DNA of 64,000 nucleotides from JALYTY01 sp964546935. GTDB taxonomy: Bacteria > Vulcanimicrobiota > Vulcanimicrobiia > Vulcanimicrobiales > Vulcanimicrobiaceae. Location of the stretch: contig CAZJLJ010000005.1 of the NCBI GenBank assembly GCA_964546935.1, positions 1 to 64,000 of the forward strand, read 5' to 3'. The position numbers and the translations under genes are program-made. Of this stretch, positions 9,401 through 15,899 are shown piece by piece (within the stretch, counting starts at the first letter, position 1; the number at the start of each line of letters is the position of its first letter). The notes under the pieces are model-generated. The model was not told the origin of the DNA. It ran no database searches and saw nothing but the letters and a program-made list of their open reading frames with translations.

Positions 9401-10529
9401 AGATTTGTTGATCGGACACCATGATTTTGTCCGTGGTGTCGTACAGCTCAACATCGTACGTGCCGGTCGGCGCAGTCGTTGTCGAAGGCGTACTCGCAGG
9501 ACCCCATTGCTGTGTGAGATTTCCGCCGAACGCTTGCAATCCGGTGGGCGCACCGGTGAAGCATACAGCGTTGTTGCTGTTTTTCGCCGCAGTGGGGATT
9601 GTGTATTCACACGGCAGATTGCTGCCGGCGGTCAGAACCCATCCAATCGCATAGCTGTGCGCGGGATTCAATCCGCTCGCGCCGACGACGATTGAGCTGC
9701 CTGGGGTGAAATCGTTCGTGACGGTGGTAAGACCCAAGTTCGAGTACGTGGCGAAATTGATCGTCGAGTTTGCGATGATCGCGGTTTCCGTCACGAACTG
9801 AGTCGTCGTATTGTCCTTCAGCGCAACGATCCAGACGCCCGGATATGCGGAACCGTTAACGGTCGTTCCGGCGCCAAACGCAAACGGTGTCGAAAGGTTG
9901 AAGTTGGAGTAGGCGCTACAATTGCCGCTAGCCCCGGTGTTTTGCGTTTGCGTGAACGGCCCCGAACCGTCCGGCGGATACACATATTCCGTATAAGCGT
10001 GACTGGCCGTCATGTTTTCGCAAGTCAGGTACACGTCGGCGCCGTACGCAAGCGTAATATCGTTCGTGAAGTAGTTCGATTGGTCGCCGGTGAGGATAAT
10101 CGTGTTGCCGTTGGCGGCGTACGGACGAACGCGGCCGTTAAGGCTCATGCGCGCCATCGGATGCACCTGGCGTACGCCCATCCTGTGAGCGCCAGTTTTT
10201 ACGAGAAAATCGCTCAACTTCGGCATGTACGGGGGCCGCGCAGTATCTCGCGACAAACTCCACGTACGATTCACGGGACCGTTTGGAATGTCGCCTGCAG
10301 TTGCCGGAGCCGGCGAAGGCGTCGCGGAGCCGGAGAGCGGTACGGAAGGAGTGCGCAACGGTAATGGACGCGCCGAAGGGCGTGCCATCGGTTCACCGTC
10401 GATCGGCCGTTGAATAAGCAGCGGGTTTGCGCCTGCGATACGCACGCCGCCGAGCATCGCGCCGATCGCTATAGCGACGGCGAGAAGCATCAGACCGATT
10501 CGAGCGTAACGAGACATCCTGTCCTTCAC
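6423..10529 (-). CDS. giant exported adhesin-like protein with C-terminal subunit-like domain
   Basis: 1368 residues. A signal anchor or peptide lies at about 5-33, followed by a proline/serine-rich stretch (about 36-110) and a long series of beta-rich Ig-like modules rich in N, T, S and G. These include two similar stretches around TWQLYTNTT and NVWETAAGSRNW that read like repeated DUF11-type domains. Residues about 1201-1368 match the small subunits: TLDFGIFNGTF, then ASVRSDANSPNSWVLY, then the closing strand TVTLTYTLVFN. This is the layout of a two-part tip adhesin whose last domain joins the fibre. The start may be GTG at 10529 or ATG at 10517 (AAGGA just upstream). It follows the chaperone gene by 52 bases and is coupled to the next gene. 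The ligand is unknown. Confidence 0.72.
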   Translation of the reverse strand: MKDRMSRYARIGLMLLAVAIAIGAMLGGVRIAGANPLLIQRPIDGEPMARPSARPLPLRTPSVPLSGSATPSPAPATAGDIPNGPVNRTWSLSRDTARPPYMPKLSDFLVKTGAHRMGVRQVHPMARMSLNGRVRPYAANGNTIILTGDQSNYFTNDITLAYGADVYLTCENMTASHAYTEYVYPPDGSGPFTQTQNTGASGNCSAYSNFNLSTPFAFGAGTTVNGSAYPGVWIVALKDNTTTQFVTETAIIANSTINFATYSNLGLTTVTNDFTPGSSIVVGASGLNPAHSYAIGWVLTAGSNLPCEYTIPTAAKNSNNAVCFTGAPTGLQAFGGNLTQQWGPASTPSTTTAPTGTYDVELYDTTDKIMVSDQQISVQPSTVNWTLVPQAASGATPAPINYNNIYATDGLLDQSVTGLKYSATGLTGSNNDTIAVSISDPNGVVLTPVQTYNTGCCTPIMQPVTTTTQVGASPNGTATATIPFPLNAVFELALGPTQNPFAPNVLTAQLYDKNTGAVLGSKSFQLLGYYANAAWSTNTILSAGTTATTGTVVITNTGGTNFGSWNGDAISGVKIATIPANGEILGLSATTAVDSGGNAWTITSQGAGVNTVIIATPNQRNVGIPVGGTLQFNVTVQVPAGNCTTPCDLPTQILPEHGIDYSTQNTASPNLQVLAQGINPNTVVPTIAWSVQSETGTTNMAARAGAYGQMTYVYGTSTSGAADYYTINLTLNNVVSPGNHKLSEVKLTFPSAIDLNGVPPTLVSGPAGSTWQLYTNTTANASGALPLNGANQNVIAIGCNQNAVDKCGIAVGTSGTFVLRFPLFKTSFTETDIAAVANFDKGNAYGNCGACNVASYTLSPTQTTVNAIAGATNVDSSMLAAYSLNPTLMTMQFQPSTVGTGAGATSANLVFTNTPASHDPNPDWVDEIKLTFPAGSDPTSINVPAGWNVWETAAGSRNWIIALCPKPGPTNAAPCSTNETNAIAPGGQLNMTVNWSAGPAAGTYNVGWSVTGANGGVDTSALASTTPITFSNTTASAAFTQINSAIVPNGTEPQIGTDTANTGSTFVYTVTNTGSTAIQGITLTIPAQTRSGTNGTDNATGNGGYFNITSTPTLTYSGGASGCAVAYTNVKPAGPVNGNITLTGCTIPQNGGTVNITFVAQTPYLVGNEFTFPATITSGGTNYATQPTYTAANVLSVILNGTLTILTPSAGWVAPTQPNSLVPADLSLSPQTNCISCRVLAGSPTTLDFGIFNGTFNATDVMDASVRSDANSPNSWVLYVTTSPGTNPSNMLSTAIDNGAARSTTHAGFTINQSAMTPVLTTTPGLQLSTYSGNAYHGPLDSVMNFSVATGGNTSPQTVTLTYTLVFN

Positions 10530-10581
10530 CCACTCTTCCTTAAGTAGTCGTCGTCCCGGCCGTGCCGGGCAATTTTATCTC

Positions 10582-11376
10582 TTACTTGACCGTAAAAGTC
10601 GTTTGGCCGCCTGCCAAATTGGGACCGCCGAAGTCGATCAGTGCAAGCGCCGTGTAATTTCCTGAAACCAGCTTGTCGCTATATGCTTCGATCACTCGCC
10701 GTCCGCCGCGCTCCACCAAAAGTTGCGATTGCAATGGCACGCGAGCAACAACATCGTTTCCTTTGCGAATCTCAACGCGACCGCTGAGATAAACGTGCGC
10801 GGTTCCCGTATTTTTGAATCCGATCAAGAACCGCTCGCCGATGGCCGTTTGCTTCACGGCGATGTCGTCGATCAAACCATCGATACGAACCGAATTGCCG
10901 CTATAGAGATAAATTTTCGATGCGACGCGTTCGGAGAACGAAATGCCGCCGCCGGCGTGTCGCAATGGTCTGGTTTGGAAGAACGCGATCCCGGAGTACT
11001 CTCCGGCAATCCCTTGCGGAACGTTAACCGTCATGCGAACCAGTTGAAATGAATTCGGCGGGACGTCGAATTCTCGAGGATTCACTTCCGCCCACCCGGC
11101 TAGGGAATACCGGCTGGAGCCCGGCTTCGCGAAGACATAATCTCCACCGGTATTGACGCCGAAGTCCACCATCGACGTCTGAATATGCATTGGCGCCGTT
11201 CCGCTGTTACGAACCGTAATCGGAATCGTTTGCGTAGTTCCCGGAGCCACTTGCATCTCGATCTTCGCCGGTGCGACATCCAAGGAGAGATCCGCCGTAG
11301 CCGGATATGCTGATGCCAAAACGATCGTGACGGTCGCCATAAAGGCGAGCATTTTCCGTTTCATACCACCCGTCAT
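10582..11376 (-). CDS. periplasmic PapD-like chaperone
   Basis: 264 residues (or 260 from ATG at 11364). A signal peptide (MLAFMATVTIVLASAYPATA) is followed by LSLDVAPAKIEMQVAPG and TQTIPITVRNSGTAPMHI, the opening strands of the Ig-like domain seen in pilus chaperones and in DUF916-type proteins. A second beta domain begins near residue 160 (RFLIGFKNTGTAHVYLSG). Length and two-Ig layout fit a PapD/CsuC-type chaperone, which holds secreted subunits by donating a beta strand. No cysteines or lipobox are seen. It sits between the major subunit and the giant adhesin on the same strand, the expected place for a subunit chaperone. Sequence similarity to classical chaperones is weak to the eye. Confidence 0.62.
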   Translation of the reverse strand: MTGGMKRKMLAFMATVTIVLASAYPATADLSLDVAPAKIEMQVAPGTTQTIPITVRNSGTAPMHIQTSMVDFGVNTGGDYVFAKPGSSRYSLAGWAEVNPREFDVPPNSFQLVRMTVNVPQGIAGEYSGIAFFQTRPLRHAGGGISFSERVASKIYLYSGNSVRIDGLIDDIAVKQTAIGERFLIGFKNTGTAHVYLSGRVEIRKGNDVVARVPLQSQLLVERGGRRVIEAYSDKLVSGNYTALALIDFGGPNLAGGQTTFTVK

Positions 11377-11422
11377 AATCGGCTCGACGACTCTCTCCTA
11401 TTAGATGCTTGCTGGCTCTGTC

Positions 11423-12193
11423 TTACTTCGCGACGAACTGAAGCGTCATGATGACGTTCGGGCTGCCTGTCGTCGCCGTCGGACCGATGTTGAGCTGAAG
11501 GTCCTCACCGCCAAGCACAGCTGTGCCCGCCGCAGCGCTGTAGTCAACGAACGCCTGACCCGTGGCGGCCGCAGCCGATGCGTATTCACCGGCAGCTGGT
11601 GCGAGCGAGATGTTCGCGTTGGAAACCGGTCCCGAACCGGCGTTCTGCACTACGCCGGCGTTGGTGAGGTTGGCGCCACCGGCAGCGCAGCTGCCGCCAA
11701 ATGTTGCGGGGCCTGCACCGGAACGCCCTGACGTTGAGATCGCGGCGGCTGCCGTGACCGGTAGCGCTGCGCCACCGTTCGGGAAGGCGCAGAGATTCGT
11801 ACCGACCGGCAGAGCAGCGTCGAGGTACTCGTAGACTGTGAAACCGAGGTTGTCGTTGCTCTGGACAGAGACGCCCACGGCGTTCGTGTACGTACAAGCA
11901 ACAGTGCTGCCGAAAGCCGGCTGGATCGTACCGAAGTCGATCGTCAGGTCGGCATTACCGGCACCGCCCGTCGCCGGGCAGACGCCTGCCGCGCTCGGCA
12001 GGTCAGTCGAAGATGCGCCGCCATTGGCGAACGCTGCGGTGTAGTTAGTGTGAACGGTCGCCTTCATAACCGAGGCAACGTTCCATTGGAGCTTAACGGA
12101 GCCGTAGAGGCTCACTGCGGCTGCTGCGGACGCTTGGCCGGTCATTGCCGCCGTGCTCGCTAGCATTACCGCCAGGGTAAGAGCTCGCTTCAC
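11423..12193 (-). CDS. putative major fibre subunit (exported, spore-coat-U-like)
   Basis: 256 residues, GTG start with AAAGGA about nine bases upstream. The signal peptide ends near QASA (residue 23). The mature protein starts SLYGSVKLQWNVASVMKATV, then has DFGTIQPAFG, VSVQSNDNLGFTVY and a closing strand NVIMTLQFVAK, features shared with the other subunit genes of the cluster. Four cysteines (GVCPAT, VACTYT, NLCAFP, GGSCAAG) may make two disulfides. The composition is Ala/Gly/Thr-rich with few charges, as in abundant surface structural proteins. It has its own 175-base leader and strong ribosome site, consistent with higher expression than its neighbours, so I call it the major subunit. Assignment is by pattern only. 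Confidence 0.68.
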   Translation of the reverse strand: MKRALTLAVMLASTAAMTGQASAAAAVSLYGSVKLQWNVASVMKATVHTNYTAAFANGGASSTDLPSAAGVCPATGGAGNADLTIDFGTIQPAFGSTVACTYTNAVGVSVQSNDNLGFTVYEYLDAALPVGTNLCAFPNGGAALPVTAAAAISTSGRSGAGPATFGGSCAAGGANLTNAGVVQNAGSGPVSNANISLAPAAGEYASAAAATGQAFVDYSAAAGTAVLGGEDLQLNIGPTATTGSPNVIMTLQFVAK

Positions 12194-12368
12194 TGGTGAA
12201 ATCCTTTCTCGTGCAATTGCTAATCGAGGCTGGCATTAACCGGCCACGCTAGGAAGCGCTTACCATCCGTAGTGCGCCTCCGCATTTTTATGTTCGGCAG
12301 GGACCGCCCCGGCCGTAAGGCTAGTAAGCGAGCCCCCCGTCATTCTTTACTACCGGTTTACCGCGCCC
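12194..12368 (-). promoter_or_regulatory. 175-base leader of the major-subunit gene, probably with its own promoter
   Basis: Non-coding stretch between the barrel gene and the major-subunit gene. Read on the minus strand it is GC-rich in its first half, contains a short hairpin (GGCT, eight bases, AGCC, near 12320-12335), then an A-rich patch (ACATAAAAATG) and ends with AAAGGA before the GTG start. It is too long for a simple operonic spacer, so a separate promoter or RNA control element is likely. I could not match it to a known riboswitch. Confidence 0.35.
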
Positions 12369-15300
12369 TCACGGCCCGATTACAAAAGGCAACCGTTCTC
12401 CTCGCTTTGTGAAGATCAGGCCATGATACGGCAGTGGGTGCTTCGGCCTAATGCTCAGAGCATAAATGCGGCCGTGCGGAGCGGGGAGTGCGAGACTCTG
12501 TCCGTCTTCAAGCACGATCTGATCGCCGGGCTCCACCTGAGCGACGATTTTCGCGATCACATGCACAACGTCGCCGGGATGCGGATTGGCCGGGGTGCCG
12601 CGCGCGTAGATCAGCGGCACGCTGTTACTTACCGTCAAAGACGTGTCGGTGCTGCCGGTCTTACTTCCCTGAACCTCAACGTGAACGGGGTAGTCTCCGT
12701 TGGAGACCGATGGTCCGATCAGGATGTGACCAACGAACGCATGCCGTGTCGCCTCAAAGCGGAGCGGTACCGTTCCGAAAATGTCCGCTTGCGCAGTGAC
12801 GGATTTCGGATGAGCCTCGTTCGTCGTGACAAGGAGATCGACGATGCTATTTGGGGGCACTTTGTCCGGCTGGAACGTCGCAACGACGCTCGCACTGGCG
12901 CCACCGCCAAACGTTAGGACGACTTGTTTCGCTTGCGGGCCTACCTTAAAAGTAACGCCGGCGGACGTTTCCCCGCCGCTGACCGCGATCGGACCGTCCG
13001 GGCCCTGAATGACGCCCTGCCCATCCGGCAACGTGTCTTGGTCAACACTGAGCGTATAATTGCCGGGCGGTAGGTTATCAATGTTGAAATGGCCGTCCGC
13101 GTCGGTAATAGCAGCGTGCTGCCCGGGGTCCGCGACGACGTACACGTTCAGCGCACCCACAAGGTCGCCGAAGCCGGCGTCGGCCGTGTAAAGCACGACA
13201 CCTTGAATCGAGCCTAACCCGGTCAGCATAAAGTTCGCCGGTGCAACGCTGCCCTGATTCACGTCGACTTGACGCGCGGCATCGCCCGCGATAGCCATTG
13301 ACGCAGGCAGTGTGTCCGCCGAAACGGCAATGGTGTGCTTTCCGTTGGTAAGGCGCCCGATTTGATACGAACCATCGACGCCGGTGTATCCGCGCTGAGT
13401 CCCATCCACGACGAGCAGCACGTTCGGAACGGGAACGCTCTTGCCGTCGATCATTTGCGTGACGGTGCCGCCGACGCCGCCGAATTGTCCGGCAGAGAAA
13501 TCTACGTTCGCTACCTGTCCGCCTTGAACGATGATGCTTTGCGATGTGGCATCCGGCACGACGCCGGCGGGCAATGTTCCGGGCGCAATAGTGATGAGAT
13601 GCGGTCCCGGCTTGACGAACCGGAACTCATACGTACCGGTCGCATCGGTTCGTTGCGTCAATCCGCCGTCGATCGTCACGAGCACGTTTGGAAAACCGCG
13701 TTGACCCGTCAATCCGTAAGAAGCGGCCTCGGTCGCGAAATACACGTGCCCTTGAATGACCGCCGGAACGTTCGGATTTGCGCGTCCCGAATATCGCGCA
13801 GCCGTGCCTAACGCAAGCGGTCCAACGACGTCAAAGTTCAAATACGAAGCAGCGCCGCCGTAAAGGCCGCTCTGATGCGTCTTTCCGTAAGTTGCACGAA
13901 TAGCGACGATGGGTGAAATGCGACGTAGCAAACTGTACGTCGTCGTGAATTGACTCGTGGTGCCCGCGCCTGCTCCGAGTGCAGCGTTCCGAATCGATTC
14001 CGCCGAAAGAGAAATTTCCGCTTTCCGACCTAGCGTTCGCGTGTATTGCGCGAGCGCATCGGTAATCCGGCCCGATGCATCCGCGTTCTTCGTCGTCAAA
14101 ATGTTGCTTTGCACGGTGGCGTACCCACCGAACAAGTCATGCGAAAGCTGTAGCATGAACTGCGTTTGCACGCCGCTGCCCGCAAGCAGATCGTTGACGA
14201 CACTAGCTTGTGCGGTTTCTTGTGCATTAAAACCGTGAAGCTGTTCGCTGAGCGTCACGGCGGCGTCACGCTCGCGCGCCACATCCCCACCTGAAGACGT
14301 CGACGCGAAATTCACGAGCCACTGGGAAGTCACGTTCTTCGCGACGGGCATGTTCACGTTGAACGCCTCGTGACTCGAACGTGTCGTCGTGCCGGCCGTA
14401 ATCGAACTGAGCTCGCCGAAATCGAACGTCATCACGCCGCTATGGAAGAACGGATTTCGACGGGTGAATTGGAACTGCGATTGCCCGAACTGCAGCTGCC
14501 CGAGCGCAACGTACGAATCCGGAATGTGCGTGTAGCTGAAATTCGTCGATGACGTGCCGCCGTTGAACGAGAGGTTCGCGCCGTAAGCCATTCGTAAACC
14601 ATCGGACACTGTGGGAATGCCGCGCGCCGACGAAACCGCGGTCTCGAGGCGCAACGTTCGTGCAGCCGAGAAACGCGTGTAGGCCAAATCTAAGGTAGCC
14701 GCATTTCCGTGCGATTGATTGCCGATTGCATCGTAGAGCGTCTGGGAAAACAACGCGCCTCTGCGCGACGTGTGCGAATGGCGGATTGCTCCCACGCGGA
14801 AGCCCTCACCATTTACTCCCTGCGTGTGCGCACCGATGAGATCCCATTCGTCGGAACCACGCGGAATGCCGAAGGTTAGACCCTGATTGAACGAGCCGCT
14901 GGAGAGCTGCGTGTCGGCGGGGCCATTGACGGTGCCGTAATTCAGAAGATACTTCGGCGTGCTGTAACCGACGTTGATCTGAGCGGCGTTGTAAACGCCG
15001 TTGAAATCGCCGACCGCTTGCGAAATGACGAGCGACGATGCATCAGTGCGTCGCGAAACTTGGAAGTTCATTGCTACGCCGACTTCATTTTGGGAAGTGG
15101 CGGCGACCGCGTTTTGAACCCGATGAGTGCCGAGGTTTACCGCGCCGGTACCCGAGAGCTCGATCGGGCCTTCGCCGAAGAGCCGTTTACGATGCGAGGG
15201 ACACGGTGGCAGCGTCGACGTTACAACCGGAGCCGGAGTCGAGGTATCCACCGGCGGCGGCGCCGGAGTCTCTCGCGCCTTCAACTCCTCAGTGGAACTG

Positions 15301-15626
15301 AACACCGGGTACGAGTCCAACTGCTTTGCCGCATGGGCGGGCGTTGGGACGGGGGTCGGCGCGATCGGCGGAGGAGTGGCGATCGGTCCGGCCGCGGTGC
15401 CGAACGTAGTTCCAGTTTGAGTCGCCGGCGCCGGACGCGCTGCATCGCCGACCGTATTTGCCGTATTTAAGGATGGAGCCGGTCCCGAACCGGCAGCCAC
15501 ACCACTAAAAGGAACGCATGGATCGGCCAAGGCGACCATCGCGGGGTTGCCGCTGGAGATCAGCGTCAGCCCGCATAAGGACAAAACCATAAACAGCAGG
15601 CCTATAGCCTGCAGACCGCGCCCCAT
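12369..15626 (-). CDS. usher-like outer-membrane beta-barrel with three C-terminal Ig-like (SdrD_B/CarboxypepD_reg-like) modules
   Basis: 1085 residues. The order is a hydrophobic export signal (1-34), a Pro/Ala/Thr-rich linker (about 45-140) with CVPF and PCPSHRKRLFGEG, and about 470 residues of alternating beta strands with many aromatic girdle residues (about 150-620), consistent with an outer-membrane barrel. Three modules of about 90 residues follow (near 624-710, 716-800 and 804-895). Each ends in the pattern GxY/F-x-I/F...GxHxI...TLP (GTYEFRFVKPGPH, GSYQIGRLTNGKH, GHFNIDNLPPGNY). About 190 more beta-rich residues end the protein. No TonB box or plug was seen. Upstream of a chaperone, subunits and an adhesin, the simplest role is the secretion pore or usher, but classical usher signatures were not recognised. 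The start at 15626 lacks a clear ribosome site. Confidence 0.65.
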   Translation of the reverse strand: MGRGLQAIGLLFMVLSLCGLTLISSGNPAMVALADPCVPFSGVAAGSGPAPSLNTANTVGDAARPAPATQTGTTFGTAAGPIATPPPIAPTPVPTPAHAAKQLDSYPVFSSTEELKARETPAPPPVDTSTPAPVVTSTLPPCPSHRKRLFGEGPIELSGTGAVNLGTHRVQNAVAATSQNEVGVAMNFQVSRRTDASSLVISQAVGDFNGVYNAAQINVGYSTPKYLLNYGTVNGPADTQLSSGSFNQGLTFGIPRGSDEWDLIGAHTQGVNGEGFRVGAIRHSHTSRRGALFSQTLYDAIGNQSHGNAATLDLAYTRFSAARTLRLETAVSSARGIPTVSDGLRMAYGANLSFNGGTSSTNFSYTHIPDSYVALGQLQFGQSQFQFTRRNPFFHSGVMTFDFGELSSITAGTTTRSSHEAFNVNMPVAKNVTSQWLVNFASTSSGGDVARERDAAVTLSEQLHGFNAQETAQASVVNDLLAGSGVQTQFMLQLSHDLFGGYATVQSNILTTKNADASGRITDALAQYTRTLGRKAEISLSAESIRNAALGAGAGTTSQFTTTYSLLRRISPIVAIRATYGKTHQSGLYGGAASYLNFDVVGPLALGTAARYSGRANPNVPAVIQGHVYFATEAASYGLTGQRGFPNVLVTIDGGLTQRTDATGTYEFRFVKPGPHLITIAPGTLPAGVVPDATSQSIIVQGGQVANVDFSAGQFGGVGGTVTQMIDGKSVPVPNVLLVVDGTQRGYTGVDGSYQIGRLTNGKHTIAVSADTLPASMAIAGDAARQVDVNQGSVAPANFMLTGLGSIQGVVLYTADAGFGDLVGALNVYVVADPGQHAAITDADGHFNIDNLPPGNYTLSVDQDTLPDGQGVIQGPDGPIAVSGGETSAGVTFKVGPQAKQVVLTFGGGASASVVATFQPDKVPPNSIVDLLVTTNEAHPKSVTAQADIFGTVPLRFEATRHAFVGHILIGPSVSNGDYPVHVEVQGSKTGSTDTSLTVSNSVPLIYARGTPANPHPGDVVHVIAKIVAQVEPGDQIVLEDGQSLALPAPHGRIYALSIRPKHPLPYHGLIFTKRGERLPFVIGP

Positions 15627-15705
15627 TGCAATACAAGGGTTCGGCGACTAACACGAAGATTTACACTATTAAGGTCCGTCCTGCGTGCAATGTTTACGTT
15701 GGGCG

Positions 15706-15713
15706 GCCGATAA
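15706..15713 (+). promoter_or_regulatory. sigma-28-like -10 element (GCCGATAA)
   Basis: GCCGATAA is an exact match to the flagellar sigma-28 (FliA) -10 consensus and lies upstream of the flagellin gene on the correct strand. The -35 position is weak (GCAA where TAAA is expected, spacing 15), so the call rests on the -10 match and the target gene. A start here would give a leader of about 180 bases containing a hairpin and a short ORF. Confidence 0.4.
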
Positions 15714-15752
15714 AGTTCACATAGGGGGCCGGCGCGAGGTGTGCGGGTCAAC

Positions 15753-15787
15753 CCTGTATTTGGGCTCCAAGGATGGAGGAATACAGG
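15753..15787 (+). promoter_or_regulatory. leader hairpin with AAGGAT hexaloop (candidate CsrA site)
   Basis: CCTGTATT (15753-15760) and AATACAGG (15780-15787) pair perfectly over eight bases. Inside them CTCC (15765-15768) and GGAG (15775-15778) close a six-base loop AAGGAT (15769-15774). A GGA inside an ANGGA-type hexaloop is the classic CsrA/RsmA recognition form. The strand right of the loop, GGAGGA, is also the best Shine-Dalgarno match before the short ORF at 15794. Flagellin leaders are known CsrA targets in Bacillus (hag). No csrA lies in this window. Confidence 0.45.
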
Positions 15788-15793
15788 CTGAAC

Positions 15794-15898
15794 ATGGATG
15801 TGCTAGTTGTGGCGCATCGCGTAACGCGGGGTCAGCGGAGAGGATCGGTTTTGATCTCCTCTGTTTCATCACGTTTGCGTCTAGAGGTGCACTACTAA
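15794..15898 (+). CDS. 34-codon leader ORF immediately before flagellin
   Basis: ATG GAT GTG ... TAC TAA encodes 34 residues starting MDVLVVAHRV and ending LRLEVHY. GGAGGA lies 13 bases before its ATG, and its TAA ends one base before the flagellin ATG. That spacing suggests translational coupling, with ribosomes finishing the short ORF and re-initiating on flagellin; AGAGGTG at 15883-15889 could also serve flagellin directly. The peptide matches no family I recognise. It could equally be a chance ORF in a structured leader. Confidence 0.3.
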   Translation: MDVLVVAHRVTRGQRRGSVLISSVSSRLRLEVHY

Positions 15899-15899
15899 G

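Noticed and set aside
12194..12368. Possible c-di-GMP-I riboswitch upstream of the major fibre subunit
   Set aside because: GGTAAACC and GGTCCCTGCC loosely recall the consensus, but the invariant GACGCAAAGCC core is not present and the stems do not line up.
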